From: Bacteroidota bacterium
Lineage (GTDB): Bacteria; Bacteroidota; Ignavibacteria; Tepidaquicellales; Tepidaquicellaceae
Assembly: GCA_003519545.1 (NCBI GenBank)
Contig: DOWN01000037.1
Location: 1 to 17,725, forward strand
DNA: 17,725 bases
Direction of reading: 5' to 3'
The notes beneath the pieces were generated by a model that ran no database searches, was not told the origin of the DNA, and saw nothing but the letters and a program-made list of their open reading frames with translations. This document shows positions 1-7,185 of this stretch, piece by piece. The position numbers were made by a program, and so were the translations under genes. The first letter of the stretch is position 1. Every line of letters begins with the position of its first letter.

Positions 1-216
1 TTTTAATGCGGTAGTATCGTTATTACCGTTTAAACTGTCAACATAAACTACAGTTCCTGCATTATCCAAATCAGGATTGATAACTGATGGATTCGGGGAA
101 TCAGTTTGTGTTTGTGGATTTCTGCTGCCGAATGGATCGGAAACATTAAATCCGAGATAGAAGCCTGTAACCACTAATAATAGCATTACAGATAGGTAGA
201 AATATTTCTCTCTCAT
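1..216 (-). CDS. N-terminal part of an exported protein, cut by the window edge
   Basis: This reading frame starts at an ATG (214-216) and stays open for 72 codons to the edge of the window. A good Shine-Dalgarno sequence (AAAGGAAA, 221-228) lies four bases upstream, so the start is well supported. Residues 5-24 are hydrophobic after a short charged MREK start, which reads as a signal peptide or N-terminal membrane anchor. A Pro/Asn/Gln/Thr-rich linker follows (about residues 28-50), then a segment reading VVYVDSLNGNNDTTALK. In Ignavibacteria that kind of segment often opens secreted adhesin-like proteins (choice-of-anchor J / cleaved adhesin). I offer that only from memory of the family, because the domain itself lies outside the window. 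The export signal is seen directly; the function is a guess. Confidence 0.72.
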   Translation of the reverse strand, partial: MREKYFYLSVMLLLVVTGFYLGFNVSDPFGSRNPQTQTDSPNPSVINPDLDNAGTVVYVDSLNGNNDTTALK

Positions 217-689
217 TTTCTTTCCTTTGTTTTATTTTTAGTAAAAAATCAGTTCTTTTTAGAAAAACTGTATTAATTATAGAGCAAAGTAGATAAAATT
301 AATTTTAAATTCAAGAAAATTAATCGAATTAAGGAACCTATTTTTAGTAATTTTTAATAATAAAAATATAGTTCAAAATAAAGACATTATTTTGAAATGT
401 ATATTTAAATTAACTTATATATTAATTCACTCATATAATAAAGAAAATTATATACACTGATCAATTATATGAATTAAACAAATTTGACGATTTTTTCTCT
501 AAAATGTAATACTCCAAGCCTTTACTTATTTAAAATGAATATTTTCGATAACTATGAAATTTTAGATTCCATTTTAAGGATATAAGTATTAAAAAAGTTA
601 TTGGAACTCATCATAAGAAAAGAGAGTTTTTATTTTAAATGCATCAATATTTTCATATAATATATTAACACAATTTTATAAATTACAAT
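217..689. other. AT-rich divergent intergenic region with no gene
   Basis: These 473 bases separate a minus-strand gene from a plus-strand gene, so they must hold both promoters. No reading frame of useful length, tRNA or rRNA signature was seen; a possible start at 641 stops after seven codons. The composition is extremely AT-rich, and several short weak inverted repeats occur (for example around 250-270, interrupted by a mismatch). A TATAAT string at 656-661 lies 28 bases before the downstream ATG, but no convincing -35 element precedes it. The function beyond divergent regulation is unknown. Confidence 0.6.
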
Positions 690-1163
690 ATGATAAAAAC
701 AATTTTATTTATACTTTCCCTTACGATTTTTACAACAAGTGTTAACGCTCAGATCCGAGAAGGAAACAATGATTACAGAAAAAGAAATAATAACACGAAC
801 AATTTAATATTAGGAATTTTTAATCCTAATAATTTTTCGATGCAGCATTCATTAAACTTTTCAATGGTTAATACCAGATATGGAAATATTGGGATTACTT
901 CATATACAAATTCTATGAATTATAAGTTTAATGACGATCTTAATATACAAGCCGATATAACGATGTCTTATTCACCATTTACAAAAACATCTTTTGGATC
1001 ATCATTTGACAATCAACTGCAGAATGATATAAATGGACTGGCTTTATCAAGATTAAAATTAATTTATAAAATCTCTGACAATGCATTTATAAATGTAGAA
1101 TTCAGGAACGGAAATAATTACTTATATGAAGACAGATATTATGATCCATTCTACTGGCGTTAA
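690..1163 (+). CDS. Small secreted beta-strand-rich protein, unknown function
   Basis: This is a 157-residue protein with a clear signal peptide (about residues 1-20, with likely cleavage after VNA before QIRE). The mature part is rich in Asn, Tyr, Ser and alternating polar/hydrophobic residues. Motifs such as FNPNNFSMQHSLNFSM and GITSYTNSMNYKF suggest antiparallel beta strands of an outer-membrane or periplasmic protein. The C-terminus ends in a Tyr-rich stretch (YEDRYYDPFYWR). No catalytic motif or named domain was recognised. No Shine-Dalgarno sequence precedes the ATG. The gene stands alone: it follows a long AT-rich region and is closed by the hairpin terminator at 1196-1218. Similar small proteins of unknown function are common in Ignavibacteria genomes (general knowledge). 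Export is well supported; a barrel-like fold is inference. Confidence 0.75.
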   Translation: MIKTILFILSLTIFTTSVNAQIREGNNDYRKRNNNTNNLILGIFNPNNFSMQHSLNFSMVNTRYGNIGITSYTNSMNYKFNDDLNIQADITMSYSPFTKTSFGSSFDNQLQNDINGLALSRLKLIYKISDNAFINVEFRNGNNYLYEDRYYDPFYWR

Positions 1164-1195
1164 AAATAAATTTTTAAAACTTTAAAAAAATTATT

Positions 1196-1218
1196 CCCCC
1201 GATAATAAGGGGGTTTTT
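1196..1218 (+). terminator. Intrinsic terminator after the small secreted protein gene
   Basis: A perfect CCCCC (1196-1200) / GGGGG (1209-1213) stem with the eight-base loop GATAATAA is followed directly by TTTTT (1214-1218). The hairpin lies 32 bases after the preceding stop codon. The end of the T tract is only six bases before the next ATG (1225). The 3' arm with its flank, AAGGGGG (1207-1213), also resembles a Shine-Dalgarno sequence with one G-U wobble, so the element may have a second role (see findings). Confidence 0.8.
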
Positions 1219-1224
1219 CGTTTA

Positions 1225-1713
1225 ATGAGGGAAGATTCAAAAAGGAACATACTAAATGATTTTCTGAACATTGCAATTATTGTGCTTTTTGTAGTGGTTG
1301 CATATCTGATATATTCGCTTGTAATGAAATCAATCAATGCACCAAAAGAAACTACTATACTTCCTGTCATAACTGATACAACAAATAAAAAAGAAAGCAG
1401 AACAAACCAGCCGAATTTAACAATTCAATTAGAAATTTTAAACGGAACCAGTCAAAGTGGAGTGGCAAGCATTTTCACAGATTTTCTAAGGAAACAAGGA
1501 TTTGATGTTGTAGATTACGGTAACTATCAATCAACAGATGAGCCGAAAACTTTAATTATTGACCGTTCAGGAAACTCATCTAAATGTAAAAAAATTGCCG
1601 GTATATTAGGTATTAGTGAAAAACAGATTATACAACAGTTAAATTCCACTTTGTATGTGGATGCTACAGTCGTAATCGGAAAAGATTTTAAAGAATTAAA
1701 ACCCTTCCAATAA
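1225..1713 (+). CDS. Membrane-anchored LytR C-terminal-domain (LytR_C) protein
   Basis: This 162-residue protein has a short basic/acidic N-terminus, one transmembrane segment (about residues 15-35) and a Thr/Asn/Lys-rich linker. A LytR_C domain (about 65-155) follows. The domain is recognised from LEILNGTSQSGVA, the FLRKQGFDVV block, LIIDRSGN and the closing LYVDATVVIGKDF, all hallmarks of PF13399. The catalytic LytR-CpsA-Psr domain is absent, so this is a stand-alone LytR_C protein with the domain outside the cytoplasmic membrane. LytR_C is thought to assist cell-envelope processes, but its exact role is not established. The stop is 11 bases before the rsfS start, so the two are probably co-transcribed, a pairing I recall from Ignavibacteria and related bacteria. 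Translation may depend on the AAGGGGG in the terminator hairpin upstream. Confidence 0.88.
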   Translation: MREDSKRNILNDFLNIAIIVLFVVVAYLIYSLVMKSINAPKETTILPVITDTTNKKESRTNQPNLTIQLEILNGTSQSGVASIFTDFLRKQGFDVVDYGNYQSTDEPKTLIIDRSGNSSKCKKIAGILGISEKQIIQQLNSTLYVDATVVIGKDFKELKPFQ

Positions 1714-1724
1714 TAAAATAATTA

Positions 1725-2087
1725 ATGACACCAAAAGAACTTTCCCAAAAAATCGCAAAATTAATGTCAGATAAAAAAGCAGAAGACATTATGATATTAG
1801 ATTTGCGTAAGTTAACAACTATTACTGATTATTTTGTAATCTGTTCAGCAAGTTCAGATACACAAGTAAAAGCAATAGCAGATCATGTTTCTAAAGAGTT
1901 GAGCAAGATAAATGAAAAACCCTGGCACAATGAAGGTTATGGAAATCTAAGCTGGGTGTTGCTTGATTATGTTGATGTTGTGGCACACATCTTTTACGGT
2001 CAGACAAGAAAATTTTATAATCTTGAGGGCTTGTGGGGAGATGCTGAGACTGAATATTTTACTGATGAAGTAAATGGAAAAAAGTAA
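1725..2087 (+). CDS. rsfS: Ribosome silencing factor RsfS (Iojap/DUF143 family)
   Basis: RsfS binds ribosomal protein uL14 on the 50S subunit and blocks joining with the 30S subunit, slowing translation when nutrients are short. At 120 residues it matches the usual family length (about 105-130). Diagnostic blocks are the TDYFVICSASSDTQVKAIAD segment (about 34-53) and GYGNLSWVLLDYVDVVAHIF (71-90), followed by a Tyr/Leu-Glu-x-Leu-Trp-Gly-Asp-Ala segment near 99-107. The protein is cytoplasmic and has no signal peptide. It follows the LytR_C gene by 11 bases, and its last 14 bases overlap the start of pdxA in another frame, which implies translational coupling. No clear Shine-Dalgarno sequence precedes the ATG. 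Confidence 0.96.
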   Translation: MTPKELSQKIAKLMSDKKAEDIMILDLRKLTTITDYFVICSASSDTQVKAIADHVSKELSKINEKPWHNEGYGNLSWVLLDYVDVVAHIFYGQTRKFYNLEGLWGDAETEYFTDEVNGKK

Positions 2088-3042
2088 GTTAAATTTAATT
2101 TTAACTTGTGGCGATATTTCCGGAATCGCTCCTGAAATAATTATAAAAATTTTTCATACAACAGATTTATTTAAAAAATTTAATTTAAAAATTTGTGCTG
2201 ATGAATGGATGTTTACCGAATATTATAAATTACTAAAATTTAAAAAAATTCCAACCGGATATTTTGAACCATTGGGAATTAAAGAATTTAAATTTTATCC
2301 GGGAAAGCCCTCAGTAAAAACTGCGAGAGTATCTGCAAAATCTTTTTTGAAATCTGTTGAATTATGTGTGTACAAAAAATACGATGCGATGGTTACTTTG
2401 CCGGTTTCTAAATTTGCTATAAATAATTCAGGAATTAAATTTACCGGGCATACTGAAATGTTGGGTAGTATGCTTAAAGAAACTCCGATTATGATTTTTC
2501 ATTCAAAAAAATTTATAACATCACTAATTACATCACATATACCGATTAAAAAAGTCAGTTCAAGCATAACAAAAGAAAAGATAATTAATAAGATTAAATT
2601 ATTAAATCAGATTTTAAAAAGAGATTTTAAAATTAAAAATCCGAAGATTGCATTGTTATCTTTAAATCCGCACAGTGGAGATAACGGAGTTATGGGAAAT
2701 GAGGAAATTGAAAAAATTATTCCAGCAATGGAGGAACTAAAAAATTCGGGAATTAATGTTTCCGGAGTATTTGCATCTGATGGGTTTTTTGGCTTAAAAA
2801 AATTTAGTGAATACAATTTAACTGTCGGAATGTATCATGATCAAATTTTGAATCCCTTTAAATTATTATGTTTCGATGATGGTGTAAACTTTACAGGTGG
2901 ATTAAGTATTGTCAGGACATCTCCCGATCACGGAACCGCTTTTGATATAGCCGGGAAAGGAATTGCTAAAATAGAAAGCACTGTTTCTGCAATAAGACTC
3001 GCCGCAAAAATAGCAAATAACAGGAGAAGTGCTGAATGTTAA
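2074..3042 (+). CDS. pdxA: 4-hydroxythreonine-4-phosphate dehydrogenase PdxA
   Basis: PdxA oxidises 4-phosphooxy-L-threonine with NAD+ in the deoxyxylulose-5-phosphate-dependent pathway to pyridoxal phosphate. The protein has 322 residues, near the usual 325-335. The substrate-binding GHTEM is at 125-129. The three metal-binding histidines expected from the E. coli enzyme are present at H155 (TSHIP), H200 (LNPHSGD) and H255 (YHDQ). The C-terminal RTSPDHGTAFDIAG segment (281-294) is well conserved. The N-terminal motif reads TCGDISGIAPEI where most members have a T-x-GDPxGIGPE form, a mild divergence. The gene overlaps rsfS by 14 bases and ftsE by 7 bases. It is markedly AT-rich, with many Lys/Asn/Ile/Phe codons. 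No other vitamin B6 gene is in view. Because PdxA relatives act in other pathways, the exact substrate is inferred. Confidence 0.94.
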   Translation: MEKSKLNLILTCGDISGIAPEIIIKIFHTTDLFKKFNLKICADEWMFTEYYKLLKFKKIPTGYFEPLGIKEFKFYPGKPSVKTARVSAKSFLKSVELCVYKKYDAMVTLPVSKFAINNSGIKFTGHTEMLGSMLKETPIMIFHSKKFITSLITSHIPIKKVSSSITKEKIINKIKLLNQILKRDFKIKNPKIALLSLNPHSGDNGVMGNEEIEKIIPAMEELKNSGINVSGVFASDGFFGLKKFSEYNLTVGMYHDQILNPFKLLCFDDGVNFTGGLSIVRTSPDHGTAFDIAGKGIAKIESTVSAIRLAAKIANNRRSAEC

Positions 3043-3704
3043 AATTTGAAAATGTAAGTTTCGGTTATCCAAACAAAAATATTTTTTCAAAAGTAAATTT
3101 ATTTGTAAACTATGGAGAGTTTCTTTTTTTAGTAGGTGAAAGCGGTATAGGAAAAACAACATTGTTAAAGTTAATTTACAGTGATTTAAAACCTACAGAA
3201 GGCGATATAACCTTTGAAGATTTTGATTCAAAAAAAATGGAAAACAGAGATATTCCGTATCTCAGAAGAAAAATAGGAATTGTTTTTCAAGACTTTAAAT
3301 TATTAAACGACAGAAATATATTTGAGAATATTGCATTACCTCTATATATAAGCGGAGTGAAAGAAGATAAAATCAAAAAAAGAGTTTTTGATATATCATC
3401 AAAAATCGGAATCTTCGACAAATTAAATAATTATCCTTATGATTTATCCGGAGGGGAGCAACAAAGAGTGTCAATTGCAAGAGCAATGATTAATGAGCCG
3501 AAACTTCTACTTGCAGATGAACCGACAGGAAATTTAGATCCATTTATCTCATTAGAGATAGTAAAGTTAATTAATGAAATTAACACACTCGGAACAGCAG
3601 TGATATTCGCAACTCACAATTTTGATATAGTAAAAAAAATGCGGGACAAGAGGATATTACAGATAAAAGAAAATAAATTATTTGAAGTTAAACTGAAAAT
3701 TTAA
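3036..3704 (+). CDS. ftsE: FtsE-like ABC transporter ATP-binding protein
   Basis: This 222-residue protein has a complete ABC ATPase core: Walker A GESGIGKTT (34-42), Q-loop Gln85, signature LSGGEQ (137-142), Walker B LLLADEP (157-163), D-loop NLD (166-168) and switch His194 (ATHNF). The VFQDFKLL block (83-90) and the length are typical of FtsE. With the membrane partner FtsX, FtsE drives periplasmic cell-wall hydrolase activation during division. FtsX is not adjacent: the next gene is convergent and unrelated. The start is supported by AGGAG at 3022-3026, and the gene overlaps the 3' end of pdxA by 7 bases. LolD/MacB-type ATPases share this fold, so FtsE is the best but not the only reading. 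Confidence 0.87.
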   Translation: MLKFENVSFGYPNKNIFSKVNLFVNYGEFLFLVGESGIGKTTLLKLIYSDLKPTEGDITFEDFDSKKMENRDIPYLRRKIGIVFQDFKLLNDRNIFENIALPLYISGVKEDKIKKRVFDISSKIGIFDKLNNYPYDLSGGEQQRVSIARAMINEPKLLLADEPTGNLDPFISLEIVKLINEINTLGTAVIFATHNFDIVKKMRDKRILQIKENKLFEVKLKI

Positions 3705-3713
3705 AACCGTCAC

Positions 3714-5120
3714 TCATCTGTTATTCAAAAAATCAAGAATTTTTTTCCAGTCTTTTTTTAAATCGTATTCAAACCTCTCCTCGGGTTTCAGATTAAATCC
3801 TTTTTCCAGATTTTCCACACCTTTTTCTATTTCGCCGGTGATAAAATAAATTTTAGATTTTTCATAAAAAGGTTCAGACCAAATTGAATTAATCTTAGAA
3901 ACATTTTCAAATGCCTGAATGGCTTCGTTGAATTTATTTGCTTCTACTAATGCACATCCATAATCAAACCAAGCATCATAATTTTTTGATTCAAGTTTGA
4001 TAACGTTTTCATAACTTTTAATTGCTTCATTTATAAGACCGAGTGCAATTTCTGCATCTGCTTTGGAATACCAGATTTCAGAAAAATCTTTGCAAAGAAT
4101 TAATGCTGAATTAAAATCTTCTAAAGCTTTTGAATATTCATCTCTGCAATAATAACAGTTTCCTCTTCCGTAAAATGATTCATAATTTTTGGGATCTAAC
4201 TTAATTGATTTAGTAAAATATTCTATAGCAAGATTGTATTCACCTATTTCTTCATAAGCATTACCTATATTATGATAACAAAACGGATCTTCATTTTTAA
4301 GTTCAAGTGAATTTTTATAACAGTCAATCGCAGAATATAATCTACCAATTGCAGCATAAGCATTCCCTTTATTATACCAAGCCGGAGCAAATTTATCATT
4401 AATTGCGATTGCCATATCATAACATTCTATTGACTTAAGAAATCTTCCCATTCTGTTCAAAACAATACCCATATTATACCAAGCATTATAATTCATTGGA
4501 GACATTTCCAAATGTTTTTTATATGCGGCAAGTGACTCTTCAAACATATCAAGGAAATCATAACAATATCCAAGTTCATAATAAGCATCTCTATAATTAA
4601 AATCCAGACTTACAACTTTTCTGAAACACTCTGCAGCTTCATTATATTTCTCAAGTCTCTCATAAGCCAGACCTAAATTAAAAAGTGCTTCAAGATTATC
4701 CGGTTCCAGCTCAATCACTCTCATAAGAGTATTTATAGATTCATCATAAAATTCAAGATTATCGAGAGCAATTGCTTTGTTTAAATAAATTTCAATATCA
4801 TTTGGGTTAAGTAAAATTGCTTTATCAAAATACTCAACCGCTTCTTCAAATTTTCCCAATGCATCACAGACTAATGCTTTTTTGTGCCATATGTCAACGG
4901 AATATGGATATAATTCAAGATACTTATTGATTAATGGAAGTGCATCATCATATTTTTTGGATTCGTAGAGGTCATTTATTTTATCTTCTAAAGATTCAGG
5001 ATCGTAATAATTATATAAATCAGAGTTTAATTTATTTTTTGAGTTATCATTGTTTTTATCATCCGTATTATTGCCATCTTCGAGTTCATCCGAATCATTT
5101 TGATCGTGAATATCTTTCAT
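3714..5120 (-). CDS. Cytoplasmic tetratricopeptide (TPR) repeat protein
   Basis: This 468-residue protein is almost wholly TPR repeats. After an acidic, Asp/Asn-rich, probably disordered N-terminus (about residues 1-40) come about twelve consecutive 34-residue units. Most show the W/Y at position 4, G/A at 8, Y/L at 11 and A at 20 pattern, for example AWYNKGNAYAAIGRLYSAI and IWHKKALVCDALGKFEEAV. There is no signal peptide or membrane segment, so it is probably a cytoplasmic scaffold or adaptor. Its partner cannot be told from sequence. A strong Shine-Dalgarno sequence AAAGGAG (5126-5132) lies five bases before the ATG, among the best in the window, suggesting efficient translation. It is divergent from the lipoprotein gene at 5275 and converges on ftsE with nine bases between stop codons. 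Confidence 0.92.
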   Translation of the reverse strand: MKDIHDQNDSDELEDGNNTDDKNNDNSKNKLNSDLYNYYDPESLEDKINDLYESKKYDDALPLINKYLELYPYSVDIWHKKALVCDALGKFEEAVEYFDKAILLNPNDIEIYLNKAIALDNLEFYDESINTLMRVIELEPDNLEALFNLGLAYERLEKYNEAAECFRKVVSLDFNYRDAYYELGYCYDFLDMFEESLAAYKKHLEMSPMNYNAWYNMGIVLNRMGRFLKSIECYDMAIAINDKFAPAWYNKGNAYAAIGRLYSAIDCYKNSLELKNEDPFCYHNIGNAYEEIGEYNLAIEYFTKSIKLDPKNYESFYGRGNCYYCRDEYSKALEDFNSALILCKDFSEIWYSKADAEIALGLINEAIKSYENVIKLESKNYDAWFDYGCALVEANKFNEAIQAFENVSKINSIWSEPFYEKSKIYFITGEIEKGVENLEKGFNLKPEERFEYDLKKDWKKILDFLNNR

Positions 5121-5170
5121 TTGTTCTCCTTTAATAATTTAAATCAAATTATATAAAAGTGTATATTAAG

Positions 5171-5223
5171 TCAAGTAATTACTTGAAAGTGTAAAAATTT
5201 TTGGTGATAAATTTTTATACTTT
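5171..5223. promoter_or_regulatory. Perfect palindrome and long inverted repeat in a divergent promoter region
   Basis: The 154-base gap between the divergent TPR and lipoprotein genes holds two nested symmetric elements. The first is TCAAGTAATTACTTGA (5171-5186), a perfect 16-base palindrome, a typical shape for a dimeric repressor or activator site. The second is an inverted repeat with arms AAAGTGTAAAAATTT (5186-5200) and AAATTTTTATACTTT (5209-5223), matching at 14 of 15 positions around the eight-base centre TTGGTGAT. The elements share base 5186. The symmetry is directly visible. A role as operator for one or both genes is inference, and the AT-richness raises the chance of accidental symmetry, especially for the second element. 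Confidence 0.45.
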
Positions 5224-5274
5224 AAAGAATTTTTAAATTAAAAGAATTAAATTATATTTGATTTTCCCGTTAAA

Positions 5275-6423
5275 ATGAAAAAACTATTTTTATATCTGTA
5301 TCCCCTTATATTTCTGGCTTCATGTTCATCTTTAAAAATTAAAGATAACATTTCTATTGATGAAAATTTCGACTGGTTGCAACGTGGAAGAACTTCTGAG
5401 AATATAAACTCCGGCTCAGGGCTAACCGGGATAAATTTAAAACAACTCTGGTCATTCAATGCAGATGCGGGATTTTCTAAAAATGCAATGATTTCAACTG
5501 ACGGGATTTTGTTTGTTTCCACATTAAGAGGAGAAACATACGGGATAAATATATTGAACGGAAAGAGTTTAGGCAGATTTGGAAAAACAGGTGGCGGAGT
5601 AAATTGTCCGGCTTATTATAAAAATAATCTTATAATTACATTTGATGGCAATGAAGATGCTTCTGTATTAAGATATAATTTGAAGACAGGAGAAGTCATC
5701 TGGAAAATAAACTGTGGAATGATAAAATCTGCTCCATTGGTTGAGAATGAATTTATTTATGTTACTTCAAAAGATTCTTCAGTATATAAACTTAATATAG
5801 ATGATGGTACTATTATTTGGAAAACAAAAAAAGGAAAAGAAAATATTTTTTTTGATCAGTTTGTTACAACTCCTGTGATTTCAAATGATTTATTATTTGC
5901 AGTTACATCAAAAGGAATATTAATCTGTTTAAACAAAAATACAGGAATATTAAACTGGCAAAAAAACCTATCGCAAAATGTTTTAAGTGATTTAACAGTC
6001 TCGGATAATAAAATTTTTATTAACACTGAAAATGGAAATAATATGTGTTACAATTTTTCCGGTGAGATAGTTTGGGAAAATAAATATAATACTTCATTCA
6101 CTTCTTCTTTTTCTAAAAGCGGAAAAAATTTAATAACAGCAGGGATAGACGGAAACCTTTATTCTTTGAATCCTGAAACCGGCGGATTAAACTGGACGTT
6201 TAAGACAAATGGTGCTATATATTGCAATCCGGTAATTTTTAATGATAAAATATTTTTAAGTTCGTTTGATAAAAATTTATATATACTTGATTTGACATCG
6301 GGAGAAAAATTATGGAATATGAAATTTGAATCACGGTTGAGAACTTCACCTTTAGTTTGGAAAAATTATTTATTTATTGCCTGTGACAACAGAGAAATTT
6401 ATTGTTTTGAATTTTTAAAATGA
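5275..6423 (+). CDS. PQQ/BamB-like beta-propeller lipoprotein
   Basis: This 382-residue protein begins with a lipoprotein signal peptide: MKKLFLYLYPLIFLASC, with lipobox LASC and acylated Cys17. The mature protein is a run of PQQ-like/WD-type blades. Each blade carries a Gly-x-x-x-Trp ending, with tryptophans near residues 143, 182, 228, 267, 307 and 347 (such as TGEVIWK, DGTIIWK, TGILNWQ, SGEKLW). The fold and anchoring resemble BamB, a BAM-complex lipoprotein for outer-membrane protein insertion. The same fold occurs in many unrelated periplasmic proteins and no PQQ-dehydrogenase active site was seen, so the BamB role is only a possibility. Its stop overlaps the start of the PEGA gene in ATGA, so the two are translationally coupled. 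It is divergent from the TPR gene across a region with inverted repeats. Confidence 0.88.
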   Translation: MKKLFLYLYPLIFLASCSSLKIKDNISIDENFDWLQRGRTSENINSGSGLTGINLKQLWSFNADAGFSKNAMISTDGILFVSTLRGETYGINILNGKSLGRFGKTGGGVNCPAYYKNNLIITFDGNEDASVLRYNLKTGEVIWKINCGMIKSAPLVENEFIYVTSKDSSVYKLNIDDGTIIWKTKKGKENIFFDQFVTTPVISNDLLFAVTSKGILICLNKNTGILNWQKNLSQNVLSDLTVSDNKIFINTENGNNMCYNFSGEIVWENKYNTSFTSSFSKSGKNLITAGIDGNLYSLNPETGGLNWTFKTNGAIYCNPVIFNDKIFLSSFDKNLYILDLTSGEKLWNMKFESRLRTSPLVWKNYLFIACDNREIYCFEFLK

Positions 6424-7184
6424 AATTATATTTAGTAATATTATTGTTTGTCTTTTCAGAATCATATTCTCAAAATGATTCTATGACATATAATCTCAAA
6501 ATTTATTCTAATTTTGACAGTTCATTAGTTTATATTGATTCTGTTTTTAAAGGTTATACACCCTTTGAAACAAATGAAATACCTGAAGGAAATTATTTTA
6601 TAGAAGTGAAACGCGGGATTGATAGCAGGGACTGGGATATACAAGAGATAGAATACAGTATGTCATTAGTTTCAGATACAATTTTAAATGCAAATTTCAG
6701 ATATTATTATTTTATAAATTCATCACCGACTAACGCTTTAGTATTTTACAATAATATTTTATTAGGAGAAACACCTTTAAGATATTTTCCGGATAATAAA
6801 TTGAACGGTAATTTGATATTAAAAAAAGAAATGTATGATGATTTAGTTTTAGATATTCCAAACGATAAATTTGAAATTTACGGCATATTAAAACAGAAAC
6901 CGGGAGTTTCAGATTCTAAAGAAATTGTTTACAATAAAAATACAGGATTTAAAACACCCCGTAATTATGCTATAATCTCATTATTGTCAGCCGCAGTATT
7001 AGGAACAGGTTATTCATCTTACAGAACAAAAACTGTTTCAAACCAACTATACAGAAGTTATGAAGAAAATGGATTTCAAAATGACTTAGAAAGATCAGAC
7101 CGTCAGAATATTTATTTTTATGTTTCACTTGCATTAATGCAGGCGGCTATAGGAGGATTGATTTATTTTTTATTTATAAAATAA
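6420..7184 (+). CDS. PEGA-domain envelope protein with two C-terminal membrane segments
   Basis: This 254-residue protein has a signal peptide (about residues 1-17, MKLYLVILLFVFSESYS). Two PEGA-like beta domains follow. The first is about 25-66 (VYIDSVFKGYTPFE, then IPEGNYFIEVKRG). The second, more diverged, is about 98-145 (INSSPTNALVFYNNILLGETPL). A linker then leads to two hydrophobic segments (about 183-200 and 231-252) separated by a charged Tyr-rich loop. PEGA domains are surface or periplasmic modules of unknown precise function. The arrangement implies an extracytoplasmic PEGA part tethered by a C-terminal hairpin. The ATG overlaps the stop of the preceding lipoprotein gene (ATGA), which argues for joint function. 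The stop is one base from the stop of the convergent EamA gene. Confidence 0.82.
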   Translation: MKLYLVILLFVFSESYSQNDSMTYNLKIYSNFDSSLVYIDSVFKGYTPFETNEIPEGNYFIEVKRGIDSRDWDIQEIEYSMSLVSDTILNANFRYYYFINSSPTNALVFYNNILLGETPLRYFPDNKLNGNLILKKEMYDDLVLDIPNDKFEIYGILKQKPGVSDSKEIVYNKNTGFKTPRNYAIISLLSAAVLGTGYSSYRTKTVSNQLYRSYEENGFQNDLERSDRQNIYFYVSLALMQAAIGGLIYFLFIK

Positions 7185-7185
7185 T

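Noticed and set aside
250..270. Imperfect inverted repeat CAGTTCTTTTT / AGAAAAACTG upstream of the first minus-strand gene
   Set aside because: Only five continuous base pairs before a mismatch, almost no loop, and no T tract on either strand; too weak in such AT-rich DNA.
3727..3747. A-run/T-run hairpin near the 3' ends of ftsE and the TPR gene
   Set aside because: The stem is purely A-T and lies inside the TPR coding sequence; not a convincing terminator.
5253..5260. TATATTTG, matching the Bacteroidetes -7 promoter motif TAnnTTTG upstream of the lipoprotein gene
   Set aside because: No TTTG/TTG element at the required upstream spacing, and it is not certain that this lineage uses that promoter type; the match is easy to get by chance.
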